Source of the DNA: Myxococcales bacterium
GTDB lineage: Bacteria; Myxococcota_A; Polyangia; Nannocystales; Nannocystaceae
DNA: 64,000 nucleotides
Direction: 5' to 3'
Assembly: GCA_020633315.1 (NCBI GenBank)
Contig: JACKDV010000002.1
Coordinates: 434,001-498,000, forward strand
Shown: positions 1 through 10,795 of the stretch, piece after piece
Layout of the letters: the number at the start of each line of letters is the position of its first letter
Position numbering within the stretch: the first letter of the stretch is position 1
Made by a program: the position numbers and the translations under genes
The notes under the pieces: model-generated
What the model saw: the letters and a program-made list of their open reading frames with translations, nothing else
Databases searched by the model: none
What the model was told of the DNA's origin: nothing

Positions 1-935
1 AGCTGCGAGACCTCCACGCTGAGCACGATGGCCAGCCGCCCCTCCGACGCGATCTGGCGGGCGTGGGCGGCCGACAGCGCGATCTCGGCCCAGTCGTGGG
101 CGGCCACGAAGTCGTGGGCCATCTGGAGCTGCACCTGCACGTCGTCCATCTCGTCGCACTGCGGACGATCGAGGTTGGCCTCGGGCAGGGCGCGGCACAG
201 CCAGCCGTTGCTCACCGCCGAGAACACGGTGAGGCGCAAGCCGTCCTGCCACGACTGCTCGATCCAGCCCTCCCAGGTCTGCTGGTGCGCGATGGTGTCC
301 CAGCGCGGCCAGCCCTCGAACGAGGGCGGCCCCTCGGTGCGCTCGAGGTGCAGGCCGGTGTCGCCCTCGCTGCCCTCGATGCGGCCGATGAGCTCCGAGG
401 CCGGCGTGCCGCCGAGCAGCAGCAGCACGTTGAGCACGGGGATCGTGTCGGCGAGCGTGCCGAGGTCCACGCTGGCATCGCCCTCGCACTGCTCGAAGAG
501 CACGCCGAGGTCGCTGCGGACCCGCGCGTGGTCGCCCGGCAGCCCGCCGTCACACGACGCGAGCGCCTGCTCCATCGGTCCCGCGTGCTCGCCGTGCACC
601 CAGCCGCCGCCGTGCGCCGCCTCGGCGAAGGGATGGTTGTGCAGGTCGGCCCAGCCCCACACCGGGGTGGGGGCCTCGCCGGTGGTGGTGTCTGGCGTGC
701 CGTCCGAGCTGCCGTCGACCGCGGTCGAGCCTCCGTCGGTGGCCATCCCGGTGGGGCCGGAGCCGTCGGCCGAGCCCGAGCTCGACGAGCCGTCGGCGCT
801 GGTGGCCGTGGGATCGGGGCCGTCCGAGCATCCGCCCAGGCTCACGCCGAGCACGACGAGCAGCCCGGCCACCCCTCGGGCCAGCCGGGGTATCGGGGAC
901 CAAGACTGCGCGATTTCATTGTAGAAGTCGGTCAT
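1..935 (-). CDS. M19-like secreted metal-dependent hydrolase, lipoprotein (3' end cut off by window edge)
   Basis: About 310 residues are visible; the gene runs off the left edge. The start is ATG at 935. A hydrophobic segment ends in the lipobox LGGC, followed by a Ser/Gly/Thr-rich linker of about 35 residues and then the catalytic domain. That domain opens with WADLHNHPFAEAAHGG, an Asp-x-His-x-His metal site typical of amidohydrolase-fold enzymes. Further on, the blocks around GWPRWDTIAHQQTW and GRLAIVLSVEVSQ resemble proteins annotated as membrane dipeptidase (family M19). The substrate is unknown and it may not be a true dipeptidase. It is transcribed divergently from the Cys-rich lipoprotein at 1088, across an unusually AT-rich 150-nt gap. 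The rest of the metal ligands lie outside the window. Confidence 0.65.
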   Translation of the reverse strand, partial: MTDFYNEIAQSWSPIPRLARGVAGLLVVLGVSLGGCSDGPDPTATSADGSSSSGSADGSGPTGMATDGGSTAVDGSSDGTPDTTTGEAPTPVWGWADLHNHPFAEAAHGGGWVHGEHAGPMEQALASCDGGLPGDHARVRSDLGVLFEQCEGDASVDLGTLADTIPVLNVLLLLGGTPASELIGRIEGSEGDTGLHLERTEGPPSFEGWPRWDTIAHQQTWEGWIEQSWQDGLRLTVFSAVSNGWLCRALPEANLDRPQCDEMDDVQVQLQMAHDFVAAHDWAEIALSAAHARQIASEGRLAIVLSVEVSQ

Positions 936-936
936 G

Positions 937-950
937 ACTGATTAATCGGT
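937..950. promoter_or_regulatory. Imperfect 14-bp palindrome in divergent promoter region
   Basis: ACTGATTAATCGGT is an inverted repeat with one mismatched pair, centred on ATTAAT and lying directly against the start codon of the minus-strand hydrolase gene. The surrounding AT-richness is unusual here. It could be an operator or a -10 region; no known regulator is implied. Confidence 0.3.
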
Positions 951-1029
951 TAGGAGACGGACGACGTCGGGGAGGGTAGTGGAAGAACCCACCCTCGGGC
1001 CCGTAACTCGATCGAGGAATCACACGGAC

Positions 1030-1047
1030 CTATCTCTTCGGAGATAG
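1030..1047 (+). promoter_or_regulatory. 5' leader hairpin with UUCG tetraloop
   Basis: CTATCTC-TTCG-GAGATAG is a perfect 7-bp stem closed by a UUCG tetraloop, an exceptionally stable loop type. It lies 40 nt before the start of the Cys-rich lipoprotein gene and upstream of its AGGAG ribosome-binding site (1074-1078). It may stabilise the mRNA leader, or it may be a DNA operator. Confidence 0.4.
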
Positions 1048-1087
1048 TTATGTTTGCATTGTTGAGTTGATTTAGGAGCTTGTGAGC

Positions 1088-2050
1088 ATGCGACGAGGAC
1101 TTCGACTTGGTTGGGCATTGAGCATGCTGGTGGCTGTGGCCTGCGGCGACGATGGGCCCGCGGGCTCCGGCCCCGCCGATGGCACCGGCACCACGGGCCC
1201 GGGCACCACCGGTCCGGGCACCACGGGCCCGAGCGTCACTGTCGGGGTCGACTCCACCGCGGGCAGCACGGGCGGGACCACCGACGGCACCACGGCCGCC
1301 GGCACCACCACTGGTGATGGCACCAGCGACGGCACCGGCTCGGGAACCGCGGGCTCCACCGGCGGCTCGAGCTCGGGCACCACCGGCGATGCGGGCTCGT
1401 CCTCCGACGAGGGCGGCAGCGACTCCGGCTCGTCCGGCGGCGGCATGCCCTTCGTGTGCCCGCCGGGGGGCGGCATGCCCTGCGTCTCGGGGGCCGAGTG
1501 TGCCTCGAACGAGTGCTACGTGCTCGGCCCGCTCGGAGGCGTGTGCTCCGAGTGTGACGAGGATGCCGACTGTGCCTACGGCTGCAACCCGGGCAATCCC
1601 ATCTCGGGGCAGTGCGCCACCTGCTGCGACGGCTCGGGCGGCTGTGGCTGCGAGACGGCCGCGGCGTGCCTGCCCGGCCTGTTCTGCACCCAGCTCATCC
1701 AGGTCCCCGGCATCGTCGACATCTCCACCTGCAGCGGCTGCTCGACCGATCTCGACTGCGCGGGCGGGGACCTGTGTGTTCCCACCTACGATCTCTCCAC
1801 CCTCCGCGGCGAGCACGGCTGCCTGCCCCCGGGCTCGCGAGCCAACGAGGAGGGCTGCAACGGCGCCGGCTCGGGCGACCTCCAGTGCGCCTCGGGCAAT
1901 TGCGCCCCCGCCTCGCTGATGGGCATCCCGGTGATCTGGGCCTGCTCGGAGTGCGACGAGGATGCCGACTGCACCACGGGCTCCTGCATGCTCCCCGAGC
2001 TGGTGATCAACGGCACCATGCTCGAGCTGGTCCCCGGCGCCTGCCTGTAG
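1088..2050 (+). CDS. Cys-rich secreted lipoprotein, Ser/Thr/Gly-rich linker
   Basis: 320 residues. ATG at 1088 is preferred over GTG at 1082 because AGGAG at 1074-1078 then has a 9-nt spacing. The signal peptide ends at AVAC, followed by about 95 residues of almost only Gly, Ser, Thr, Asp and Ala. Two thirds of the protein is then a Cys-rich region with repeated blocks of the form CSECDEDADC and CSTDLDCAGG, as in the disulfide-rich repeats of many myxobacterial surface proteins. The block CSECDEDADC occurs twice (about residues 156 and 290). No catalytic motif is visible; a surface-anchored binding or structural protein is likely. Convergent with the membrane protein that ends at 2117. Confidence 0.75.
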   Translation: MRRGLRLGWALSMLVAVACGDDGPAGSGPADGTGTTGPGTTGPGTTGPSVTVGVDSTAGSTGGTTDGTTAAGTTTGDGTSDGTGSGTAGSTGGSSSGTTGDAGSSSDEGGSDSGSSGGGMPFVCPPGGGMPCVSGAECASNECYVLGPLGGVCSECDEDADCAYGCNPGNPISGQCATCCDGSGGCGCETAAACLPGLFCTQLIQVPGIVDISTCSGCSTDLDCAGGDLCVPTYDLSTLRGEHGCLPPGSRANEEGCNGAGSGDLQCASGNCAPASLMGIPVIWACSECDEDADCTTGSCMLPELVINGTMLELVPGACL

Positions 2051-2111
2051 ACGGTCGTCGCGACCGTGGGCCTCTCCCGCTCCCGCGACGGGGCGCCGTG
2101 CGGGGTGCCCC
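2051..2111. terminator. Tandem hairpins between convergent genes
   Basis: ACGGTCG-TCG-CGACCGT (2051-2067) starts right after the stop codon of the upstream gene. A second stem, GGGGCGCC with GGTGCCCC (2090-2111, one G-T pair), follows just before the stop codon of the opposing gene. Neither has a U-run, so efficiency is uncertain. Position between convergent genes suggests a bidirectional terminator. Confidence 0.45.
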
Positions 2112-2116
2112 GGGGC

Positions 2117-3553
2117 TCAGTGAGCGGCCGGCGGAGGCGGGCCCGGCTTGGCCTTGCGCCGCTGCCACAGCCAGCGCCCGCCCTTCCACAGCAGCACCAC
2201 GCCGAACGAGTAGACCTCGAAGGCCAGCGTCATGATCACGAAGTCGTAGGGCGTGCGTATGCGGATCGAGCCGAAGAACACGGCGGCCACCAGGACCATC
2301 GCCAGCAGGTGGATCGCGAGCAGGGCCTGCTTGATGGTTCGACGGCCCAGCCCCAGGAACACCAGGCCGATGAGCGCGGGCACGGCCAGCAGCTCGCGGT
2401 GTCGCTTGGTCCACCACGCGCTGATCGGCCGCCACTGGCTGCGCCCCGAGTCGGGCCACGGCACGTTGTGGCGCCACAGCAAGGTGGCGTTGACCACCGA
2501 GTAGCGGAGCTGCCCCATGATCCCCGTGCGACGGACGCACTCCCGCACGAATTCCATGTGCTTCTCCTTGTCGCCGATGTAGCCGGGATAGGAGAGCTCG
2601 TCCTCGATGGCGGGCTCGAGCGCGATCTGGGGGGGGATCCCCCGCTTGGCCGCGCGCGCCTCGTGGTTGCGCACCTGCAGGAACGAGGGCGGCCGAAAGT
2701 GCACCCGGCCGTGACCCTTGCCGTCGGGCGTGGAGAGGATCTTGGAGTTGTGGCAGCGGCCGAACACCAGGTTGAACGAGCCGTTCTCCGAGACCAGGCC
2801 GGTGCGCCCCGTGTTGTGGCGAAGCAGCGCCGACGAGGCGATGAGGATCGCGACCACCGGCACGAACGACTGCAGCAGGTGCACGAAGCGGATCTTGGGC
2901 AGGGCCTTGCGGCGGACGAGCCAGAACACCCCCAGCAGCGCGGCCGAGACCAGGATCTGCGGGCGGATCACGGTGCCCAGCGCGGCGAAGATGCCCATGC
3001 CCCAGGCGTCGCGGTGGCGGCCCTCGTCGGCCAGGCGCAGCGAGAACAGCACCGCCCCCATCACGAAGAACGAGAACGGGACCTCGGAGAGGATGTAGCC
3101 GCCCAGCGAGAAGTGCGGGTAGTAGAAGATGCCCAGCAGCCCGACCATGGGGGCCACCCACGGGAAGGCGCTGGCCCGGCGCGCGCTGGCGTAGGCGAAG
3201 GCCACGGTCAGCGCCCCGATCACCGCCAGCAGCACCGCGATGGCGTCGTAGTCGTCCTTGCCGAACAGCATCTTCATGCCGGCGACGATCCAGTGCGTGC
3301 CGTAGGGGAAGAAGCTGCTGTACTCGTGCGGGGCCAGGCCGTGCTCGAGCATGCGGTTGGCCCGGCTCACGTAGCCGTTCATGTCCGAGTACACGTAGTC
3401 GCCGGGCGGGTGCACGTGGAGGTTCCAGTGCAGCCGCACGATCAGCGCGCCCGCGAGCACCAGCAGCAGCCAGCGCTCCTGGTGGATCCAGGCGAGGGCG
3501 GCGTGGGCGGCTCGCGCCCAGGCGGGGCGCGATGACGACGAAGGGGGCGACAC
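2117..3553 (-). CDS. Polytopic membrane protein, GT-C glycosyltransferase type
   Basis: 478 residues from a GTG start at 3553. About 10-11 hydrophobic segments span most of the length. After the first segment (about residues 27-40) comes a loop with the acidic motif YSDMNGYV, the position where ArnT/PMT-like (GT39/GT83) enzymes carry catalytic acidic residues. A long non-membrane stretch lies near residues 225-340 and the C-terminus is Lys/Pro-rich. Such enzymes move a sugar from a polyprenyl-phosphate carrier to lipid or protein on the periplasmic face. The family call is by architecture only; acceptor and donor are unknown. The gene stands alone, convergent with the Cys-rich lipoprotein. 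Confidence 0.6.
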   Translation of the reverse strand: MSPPSSSSRPAWARAAHAALAWIHQERWLLLVLAGALIVRLHWNLHVHPPGDYVYSDMNGYVSRANRMLEHGLAPHEYSSFFPYGTHWIVAGMKMLFGKDDYDAIAVLLAVIGALTVAFAYASARRASAFPWVAPMVGLLGIFYYPHFSLGGYILSEVPFSFFVMGAVLFSLRLADEGRHRDAWGMGIFAALGTVIRPQILVSAALLGVFWLVRRKALPKIRFVHLLQSFVPVVAILIASSALLRHNTGRTGLVSENGSFNLVFGRCHNSKILSTPDGKGHGRVHFRPPSFLQVRNHEARAAKRGIPPQIALEPAIEDELSYPGYIGDKEKHMEFVRECVRRTGIMGQLRYSVVNATLLWRHNVPWPDSGRSQWRPISAWWTKRHRELLAVPALIGLVFLGLGRRTIKQALLAIHLLAMVLVAAVFFGSIRIRTPYDFVIMTLAFEVYSFGVVLLWKGGRWLWQRRKAKPGPPPPAAH

Positions 3554-3678
3554 GGCGTTTCGGGCCGCATTGGTAGCCGGTTCGAGGGGCTCTCGCCAAG
3601 GGCCACCGTCACGCGTGCGTTCGCGCGCTGCGCTGGTCGCGTTGACGCAGGATCGACCGCCTTGGTATCTGGGCTTCC

Positions 3679-6804
<3,126 letters not shown>

Positions 6805-6832
6805 CGCGGCTCGTCGGCGCTGCTGGTCTCCC

Positions 6833-6872
6833 GCGAAGGCCGTCGCCCGGGTGCACCGGGGGCGGCCTTCGC
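6833..6872 (+). terminator. Intrinsic-terminator-like hairpin after the M16 protease gene
   Basis: GCGAAGGCC (6833-6841) pairs perfectly with GGCCTTCGC (6864-6872), and inner G/C blocks extend the stem. It begins 28 nt after the M16 stop. The tail is not U-rich. It argues against the GTG at 6851 as a start for the next gene. Confidence 0.55.
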
Positions 6873-6874
6873 TG

Positions 6875-6880
6875 TATCGT
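6875..6880 (+). promoter_or_regulatory. Putative -10 box (TATCGT) for lectin lipoprotein gene
   Basis: TGTATCGT gives a TG-extended TAnnnT box directly after the terminator hairpin, 6 nt before the GTG at 6887. Transcription from it would start at or next to that codon, implying a leaderless mRNA. No -35 element is recognisable. Confidence 0.4.
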
Positions 6881-6886
6881 GGGGTG

Positions 6887-7708
6887 GTGAGGGGCGGGAC
6901 GATCGGTCTGGGGCTGTGGGGAGCGCTCGCGGTGGCGTGTGCCGGAGGCGAGGGGCAGGAGAGCAGCGCCGGGGTCACCGGGGCGGCCTCCGACGGCACC
7001 GCCTCGGGCAGCGGCTCGGCGGGCACCTCCGGGGGCAGCGAGCCCGCGACCGGAGGCGAGACGGGCAGCAGCAGCGAGGGGCTCGACGAGACCTACGGCT
7101 GCCCGCTGGAGACCTACTACCCCGACGTGGACGAGGACGGCTACGGCGACGTCGCCTACCCGGTGGAGGCCTGCCTGCAGCCCCCGGCCCACATCCCGCA
7201 GGGGGGCGACTGCGACGATGCCAACCCCGACGTGCACCCCGGCGTGGACGAGGTCTGCGACGGGGCCGACAACGACTGCAACGGGCTGGTCGACGAGGCC
7301 TCGCCCACCAACGCCACCTGCCAGGGCTGCAGCCTGGGCCTGCGAGACGGCCACGCCTACTACTACTGTCCCGCGGCGCCGAGCTGGGACGAGGCCCGTG
7401 CCGCGTGCATGCTCTTCGCCGCCGACCTGGTGAAGCTCGACGACCAGGCCGAGCAGGACTTCCTGCTCGCCGAGCCCCTGCCCGCCGTGCCGGTGCTCTA
7501 CCTCGGGCTCAACGACCTCGAGGTCGAGGGCAGCTTCGTGTGGACCGACGGCAGCGCGCCCGCGTTCACGGCCTGGGGCGCGGGCGAGCCCAACGACGCC
7601 CTCGAGGGCGAGGACTGTGCCCAGCTCGCGGTCCCGGCGGGCACCTGGAACGACATCGCCTGCGCCACCGCGGCGGCCTTCATCTGCGAGGCCCCGCCGC
7701 CGGCCTGA
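6887..7708 (+). CDS. Lipoprotein with MopE-type metal-binding motif and C-type lectin domain
   Basis: 273 residues. GTG at 6887 (or 6884) is preferred to the more distal GTG at 6851, which lies inside a terminator hairpin. The signal peptide ends in AVAC and is followed by a Ser/Gly/Thr linker. Next is a MopE-type putative metal-binding block (DVDEDGYGD, GGDCDDANPDVHPG, CDGADNDCNGLVDE). The C-terminal 130 residues form a C-type lectin-like domain with YLGLND, GEPND, WND and terminal FICE. The EPN and WND motifs are the calcium and sugar-binding signature of mannose-type lectins. Likely an outer-surface carbohydrate-binding protein; the ligand is inferred. Confidence 0.75.
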   Translation: MRGGTIGLGLWGALAVACAGGEGQESSAGVTGAASDGTASGSGSAGTSGGSEPATGGETGSSSEGLDETYGCPLETYYPDVDEDGYGDVAYPVEACLQPPAHIPQGGDCDDANPDVHPGVDEVCDGADNDCNGLVDEASPTNATCQGCSLGLRDGHAYYYCPAAPSWDEARAACMLFAADLVKLDDQAEQDFLLAEPLPAVPVLYLGLNDLEVEGSFVWTDGSAPAFTAWGAGEPNDALEGEDCAQLAVPAGTWNDIACATAAAFICEAPPPA

Positions 7709-7730
7709 GACCGACGGCCCGGGGCCGGCC

Positions 7731-8336
7731 TCACACGCAGACCCAGCTGGCCTGGCACTGGCCGTCGCTGGTGCACACGCACTTGCCCGAGGCCTCGTCG
7801 CAGGAGCCCGCGCCGCAGAACACCGAGGGGTTGCTGCAGTGGGCGAAGCAGTACGAGCTGCCGTCGTCGGCGGTGGCCGAGCAGCTCTGATCGCTGGCGA
7901 CGGCCATGCAGGGCTCGTCGCCGTCGCAGGGCAGCACGCAGGTGGGCCACCCGGCGACCTCCAGGCAGCGCTCGCCGGCGTTGGGGCAGTCGGAGTCGGC
8001 GGTGCAGGGCGGGAACACGCACATCTCCTGGATGCACATGTAGTTGTAGGGATAGCCGGGCCCGGGGCACACGCCGGCGCTGTTGGGCGGGCAGCAGTCC
8101 CACGGGCCCTCGCACGAGCGCACGCAGGTGAGCAGGTCGTCGTCGGTGGGCAGCGGCCAGCCGGGGCCGGTGCTCTCGGCTGCGGCCATGTCGGGCGGCG
8201 CCACGAAGGTGGAGCCGTTGCCGTCGCTGCCCGTGGACGAGCCGGTGCTCGCCTGCTGCGGCGGGGGATCGCGATCGTCCTTGCACCCGATCACGACCAG
8301 GACTGCGATCGCCAGCCAGGTGGGAGCCGCACGCAT
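7731..8336 (-). CDS. Cys-rich secreted lipoprotein
   Basis: 201 residues from ATG at 8336, 2 nt after the stop of the preceding gene, so translation is probably coupled. The signal peptide ends in VVIGC, followed by a short Ser/Thr/Gly linker. About 20 cysteines follow in spaced pairs (for example CEGPWDCCPP, CPNAGERC, CKCVCTSDGQC-like spacing near the end), as in small disulfide-rich repeat domains. No enzymatic motif is visible. It probably sits on the outer surface; function unknown. Second gene of a two-gene unit with the lipoprotein at 9217. Confidence 0.7.
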   Translation of the reverse strand: MRAAPTWLAIAVLVVIGCKDDRDPPPQQASTGSSTGSDGNGSTFVAPPDMAAAESTGPGWPLPTDDDLLTCVRSCEGPWDCCPPNSAGVCPGPGYPYNYMCIQEMCVFPPCTADSDCPNAGERCLEVAGWPTCVLPCDGDEPCMAVASDQSCSATADDGSSYCFAHCSNPSVFCGAGSCDEASGKCVCTSDGQCQASWVCV

Positions 8337-8338
8337 GG

Positions 8339-9217
8339 CTAGCCCCCGTCCGCCCCGGCGTCGCCGGCCTTGGCCTCGGCTCCGCCCGCTGGAGCCCCGC
8401 CGGCGGCCTCGGCTCCCGCTGCTCCGCCGCCCGATGCCGCGGCCCCGGTCCCGCCTCCACTCGCGGCGAAGGTGCCGATCATCGCGGCGAAGGGCTCGGC
8501 CCACAGATCCATGGTGGCCTTGGGCCCCACCGCCTTGAAGTAGAAGGGATCGCCGATCCCCTCGACGATCGCCGCGAGCATCCGCGTGTCGGGATCGTCG
8601 TGCTTGGCCTCGGCCCCCGGCGTCATCGCGGCCACGTAGGTGCCGCTCACGTCCACGAGGGTGGTCTTGAGCCCCTCGCCCTGGACCTCCTTGGTGGTGG
8701 ACACGTCGTCGATGGTCTTGCCCTCGGGCGGCGTGAACTGACCCTTCCAGCGGGTGAGGTTGGCCTCGATGCCCCCGGCTCCGCCGGGGAAGCGGAACAC
8801 CACCAGCTCGGCGTCTCCGCCCGGCCCGGGCAGCACCCACTGGGCGAGGCGCATGCGGTTGGAGGGCGCGCCCTTCTCCCACTCCTTGGGCACCGCGAAC
8901 GCGAGGCCGGTGAGGGTCTCGGCAGCGACCTCCCCCGAGGGCGTGATCTCGCGGGGCGGTCCCGCGGGCTTGGGCGGCGCGCCCATCATCGGCGGCATGT
9001 TGGCGTGCGGGTTGGGAGCCGCGTGCGGGCTGGGGGCCCCGTGCGGGTTGGTGCTGGGATCGCCGTGCGAGGGGGTCGGCGCCTTCGCATCGTCGGCCGG
9101 CGTGGTCGCGGGGGCCTGGGCGACGGGGGCGGGCTTGGAGTCCTTGGTGCCGGAATCGCAGGCGCTCGCCAGCGCGAGGGCCAGCATCAGGGGCAGGGCA
9201 GGGCGGGCGGTCTTCAT
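8339..9217 (-). CDS. Ala/Pro-rich lipoprotein of unknown function
   Basis: 292 residues. The signal peptide ends in LASAC. A Pro/Ala/His-rich linker of about 75 residues (repeats like PHAAPNPHA) precedes a globular region of about 150 residues, which starts near EITPSGEVAAETLTG and contains WVLPGPGGDAELVVFRFPGG. The C-terminus is again low-complexity Gly/Ala. I recognise no known domain. A TAGCAT box lies 10 nt before the ATG, so the mRNA leader would be very short. Two nucleotides separate its stop from the next gene, so the two lipoproteins are probably co-made. Confidence 0.65.
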   Translation of the reverse strand: MKTARPALPLMLALALASACDSGTKDSKPAPVAQAPATTPADDAKAPTPSHGDPSTNPHGAPSPHAAPNPHANMPPMMGAPPKPAGPPREITPSGEVAAETLTGLAFAVPKEWEKGAPSNRMRLAQWVLPGPGGDAELVVFRFPGGAGGIEANLTRWKGQFTPPEGKTIDDVSTTKEVQGEGLKTTLVDVSGTYVAAMTPGAEAKHDDPDTRMLAAIVEGIGDPFYFKAVGPKATMDLWAEPFAAMIGTFAASGGGTGAAASGGGAAGAEAAGGAPAGGAEAKAGDAGADGG

Positions 9218-9227
9218 GGGCCCGGCG

Positions 9228-9233
9228 ATGCTA
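9228..9233 (-). promoter_or_regulatory. Putative -10 box (TAGCAT) for lipoprotein gene
   Basis: On the minus strand TGCTAGCAT lies 10 nt before the ATG at 9217: a TGn-extended TAnnnT box. It is one of a set of similar boxes close to starts in this window. Confidence 0.4.
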
Positions 9234-9319
9234 GCAGGGGCGGGGCCGCCGGGGGTACGTCGCGCTCGATCTCACGGCTCGATCCGGGTCCGTGGCGAGA
9301 CGATGTGGGGGCTGGAGGC

Positions 9320-9325
9320 TACGCT
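9320..9325 (+). promoter_or_regulatory. Putative -10 box (TACGCT) for dusA
   Basis: GGCTACGCT lies 7 nt before GTG 9333 and 10 nt before ATG 9336. If used, the transcript would begin within a few nucleotides of the start codon. Confidence 0.4.
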
Positions 9326-9335
9326 GCGGCCCGTG

Positions 9336-10391
9336 ATGCCCGACGATCGTCGCGGCCCGCCGCGGCCGCTCTCGGTGGCGCCCATGGTCGATCACAGCGA
9401 TCGCCACTTCCGCATGATCGTGCGGGCGGTGACCCGGCGGACGCTGCTGTACACCGAGATGACCTCGGTTGCCGCGGCGCTGTCGGACGAGCGCGAGCGC
9501 GTGCTCGGCTTCGATCCGCGAGAGCGGCCGCTGGCGCTGCAGCTGGGCGGCGACGACCCCGAGCGCCTGGCCGAGGCCGCCGCCCTGGCGAGCACGCTGG
9601 GCTACGACGAGATCGACCTCAACTGCGGCTGCCCCTCGTCGCGGGTGCAGCAGGGCCGCTTCGGCGCGGTGCTCATGAAGGACCCCGCGCGCGTGGCCGC
9701 GTGCGTGCAGGCCATGCGCGCCGCCACCTCGCGTCCGGTGACGGTCAAGCACCGCCTGGGGGTCGACGAGCTCGATCGCTACGAGGACGTGGATCGCTTC
9801 GTCGCCACCGTGGCCGCGGCGGGGGCCGACCGCTTCGTGGTGCACGCGCGCAAGGCCTGGCTCTCGGGCCTGAGCCCCAAGCAGAACCGCAGCGTGCCGC
9901 CGCTGCGGCCGAGCTGGGTGCGGCGCCTCAAGGCCGAGCACCCGGCGCTGCGCATCGAGATCAACGGCGGGATCACGGGGCTCGACGAGGCCTTCGGCCA
10001 CCTCGACGATGGTCTCGACGGCGTGATGATCGGCCGGGCCGTCTACGACGATCCGATGATCCTCGCCGATGCCGATGCTCGCCTCGAGGCGCGGGCGCAC
10101 GGACGACCGTGGACCGGTGCCGCCGCGCCCACCGATGCCGCCGCCCGCATCGCGGTGATCCGCTCGCTGCTGCCCTACGTGGAGCGCTGCGTGTCCACGG
10201 GCGCTCGGCTGTCCTCGATCACGCGTCACCTCATGGGGCTGGTGCACGGCCTGCCCGGGGCGCGTCGCTTCCGTCGTCGGATCGGGGAGGAGGCTCGCGA
10301 GGCGGCGGGACCCGAGCTGCTCGAGCGTGCGCTCGCCGAGCTGGGGGATCACTCCCTCGCGGATCCACCTCCGGCACTTCTTGTGGGCTAG
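9336..10391 (+). CDS. dusA: tRNA-dihydrouridine synthase, DusA type
   Basis: 351 residues. This flavoenzyme reduces uridines in the tRNA D-loop to dihydrouridine using NADPH. The FMN-binding TIM barrel is clear: LSVAPMVDHSDRHFR at the start, LNCGCPS with the catalytic cysteine, QQGRFGAVLM, KHRLGVD, and the DusA-specific HARKAWLSGLSPKQNR block, then INGGI and GRAVYDDP. The C-terminal helical part (LSSITRHLMGLVHGLPGAR) fits DusA. ATG 9336 is chosen; GTG 9333 or ATG 9303 are possible. The frame stays open far upstream, but that part is antisense to a lipoprotein gene and has no Dus similarity. Monocistronic, followed by a structured non-coding region. Confidence 0.93.
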   Translation: MPDDRRGPPRPLSVAPMVDHSDRHFRMIVRAVTRRTLLYTEMTSVAAALSDERERVLGFDPRERPLALQLGGDDPERLAEAAALASTLGYDEIDLNCGCPSSRVQQGRFGAVLMKDPARVAACVQAMRAATSRPVTVKHRLGVDELDRYEDVDRFVATVAAAGADRFVVHARKAWLSGLSPKQNRSVPPLRPSWVRRLKAEHPALRIEINGGITGLDEAFGHLDDGLDGVMIGRAVYDDPMILADADARLEARAHGRPWTGAAAPTDAAARIAVIRSLLPYVERCVSTGARLSSITRHLMGLVHGLPGARRFRRRIGEEAREAAGPELLERALAELGDHSLADPPPALLVG

Positions 10392-10439
10392 GCCACTGCA
10401 ATTGTCGTTGGTCGTAGCGCCGATCCTTCGGCCATCGAA

Positions 10440-10775
10440 TGTGCCGATCCTGGGTGGAATCCCTCCGAACGACGATCGGAGCCCGTCGTCGCTCGCGAAG
10501 GGAAATCGATCCCACCCACGAGAAAAGTTATGAACTGTGTTGGAATCGAATCTCTGGGCACGGTCTGTGCCGTCGGAGAGAAACGAATTCCCATGATCTC
10601 GACGAAGCAACCGCGATGCACGAAGGAGGGGAGAGTCCTTCGTGTCATTCGTGGTGGAGTCGGCGAGATCGAGCGACGGGCCGTGGCCCGTCGGGTCGGG
10701 GGACCCAGGGGATGAGAGCCCACCCCCCCACGTGCGGTCGGGGGACTGCCGCGGGGGGTGGGCTCGCTTTTCTCT
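10440..10775 (+). ncRNA. Candidate structured non-coding RNA between dusA and tyrS
   Basis: The 400-nt gap after dusA is rich in nested inverted repeats and ends in a strong intrinsic terminator on the plus strand. Elements in order: outer stem TGGGTGG (10451-10457) with CCACCCA (10512-10518) enclosing CGACGA/TCGTCG; hairpin GGCAC/GTGCC (10557-10571); stem GATCTCG (10595-10601) with CGAGATC (10664-10670) enclosing a bubble and hairpin CACGAAGGA/TCCTTCGTG (10619-10644); hairpin CGACGGGC/GCCCGTCG (10674-10693); hairpin GGGTC/GACCC (10693-10706). Base composition is less GC-rich than the flanking genes. The stem-bubble-stem part recalls 6S RNA, but I cannot assign a family. A 61-codon frame (10530-10715) exists, but its codon use is unlike real genes here. 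The 5' end is a guess. Confidence 0.4.
10716..10775 (+). terminator. Strong intrinsic terminator
   Basis: GAGCCCACCCCCC (10716-10728) pairs perfectly over 13 bp with GGGGGGTGGGCTC (10753-10765), followed by GCTTTTCTCT. This is the best U-tailed terminator in the window. It points to a plus-strand transcript ending here, 324 nt after the dusA stop. On the minus strand the hairpin could also stop tyrS transcripts, without a U-tail. Confidence 0.8.
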
Positions 10776-10795
10776 GACCGGGGCGGTCGCCTCGC

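Noticed and set aside
6851..6886. GTG 6851 as start of the lectin lipoprotein
   Set aside because: It lies within the terminator hairpin of the upstream gene and would bury the signal peptide behind a charged extension.
8754..9335. Upstream extension of dusA by 194 codons
   Set aside because: This part is antisense to a lipoprotein gene and has no Dus similarity; similarity begins just after ATG 9336.
10530..10715. 61-codon plus-strand ORF in the dusA-tyrS gap
   Set aside because: Third-position GC is far lower than in real genes here and the sequence is covered by RNA stems; kept as a note under the RNA candidate.
10388..10723. Minus-strand frame of 111 codons in the dusA-tyrS gap
   Set aside because: No start context, no similarity, and it overlaps the dusA end in antisense.
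10392..10795. tmRNA, RNase P RNA or SRP RNA in the dusA-tyrS gap
   Set aside because: No tRNA-like ends, no RNase P core sequence and no SRP GGAAG loop were found.
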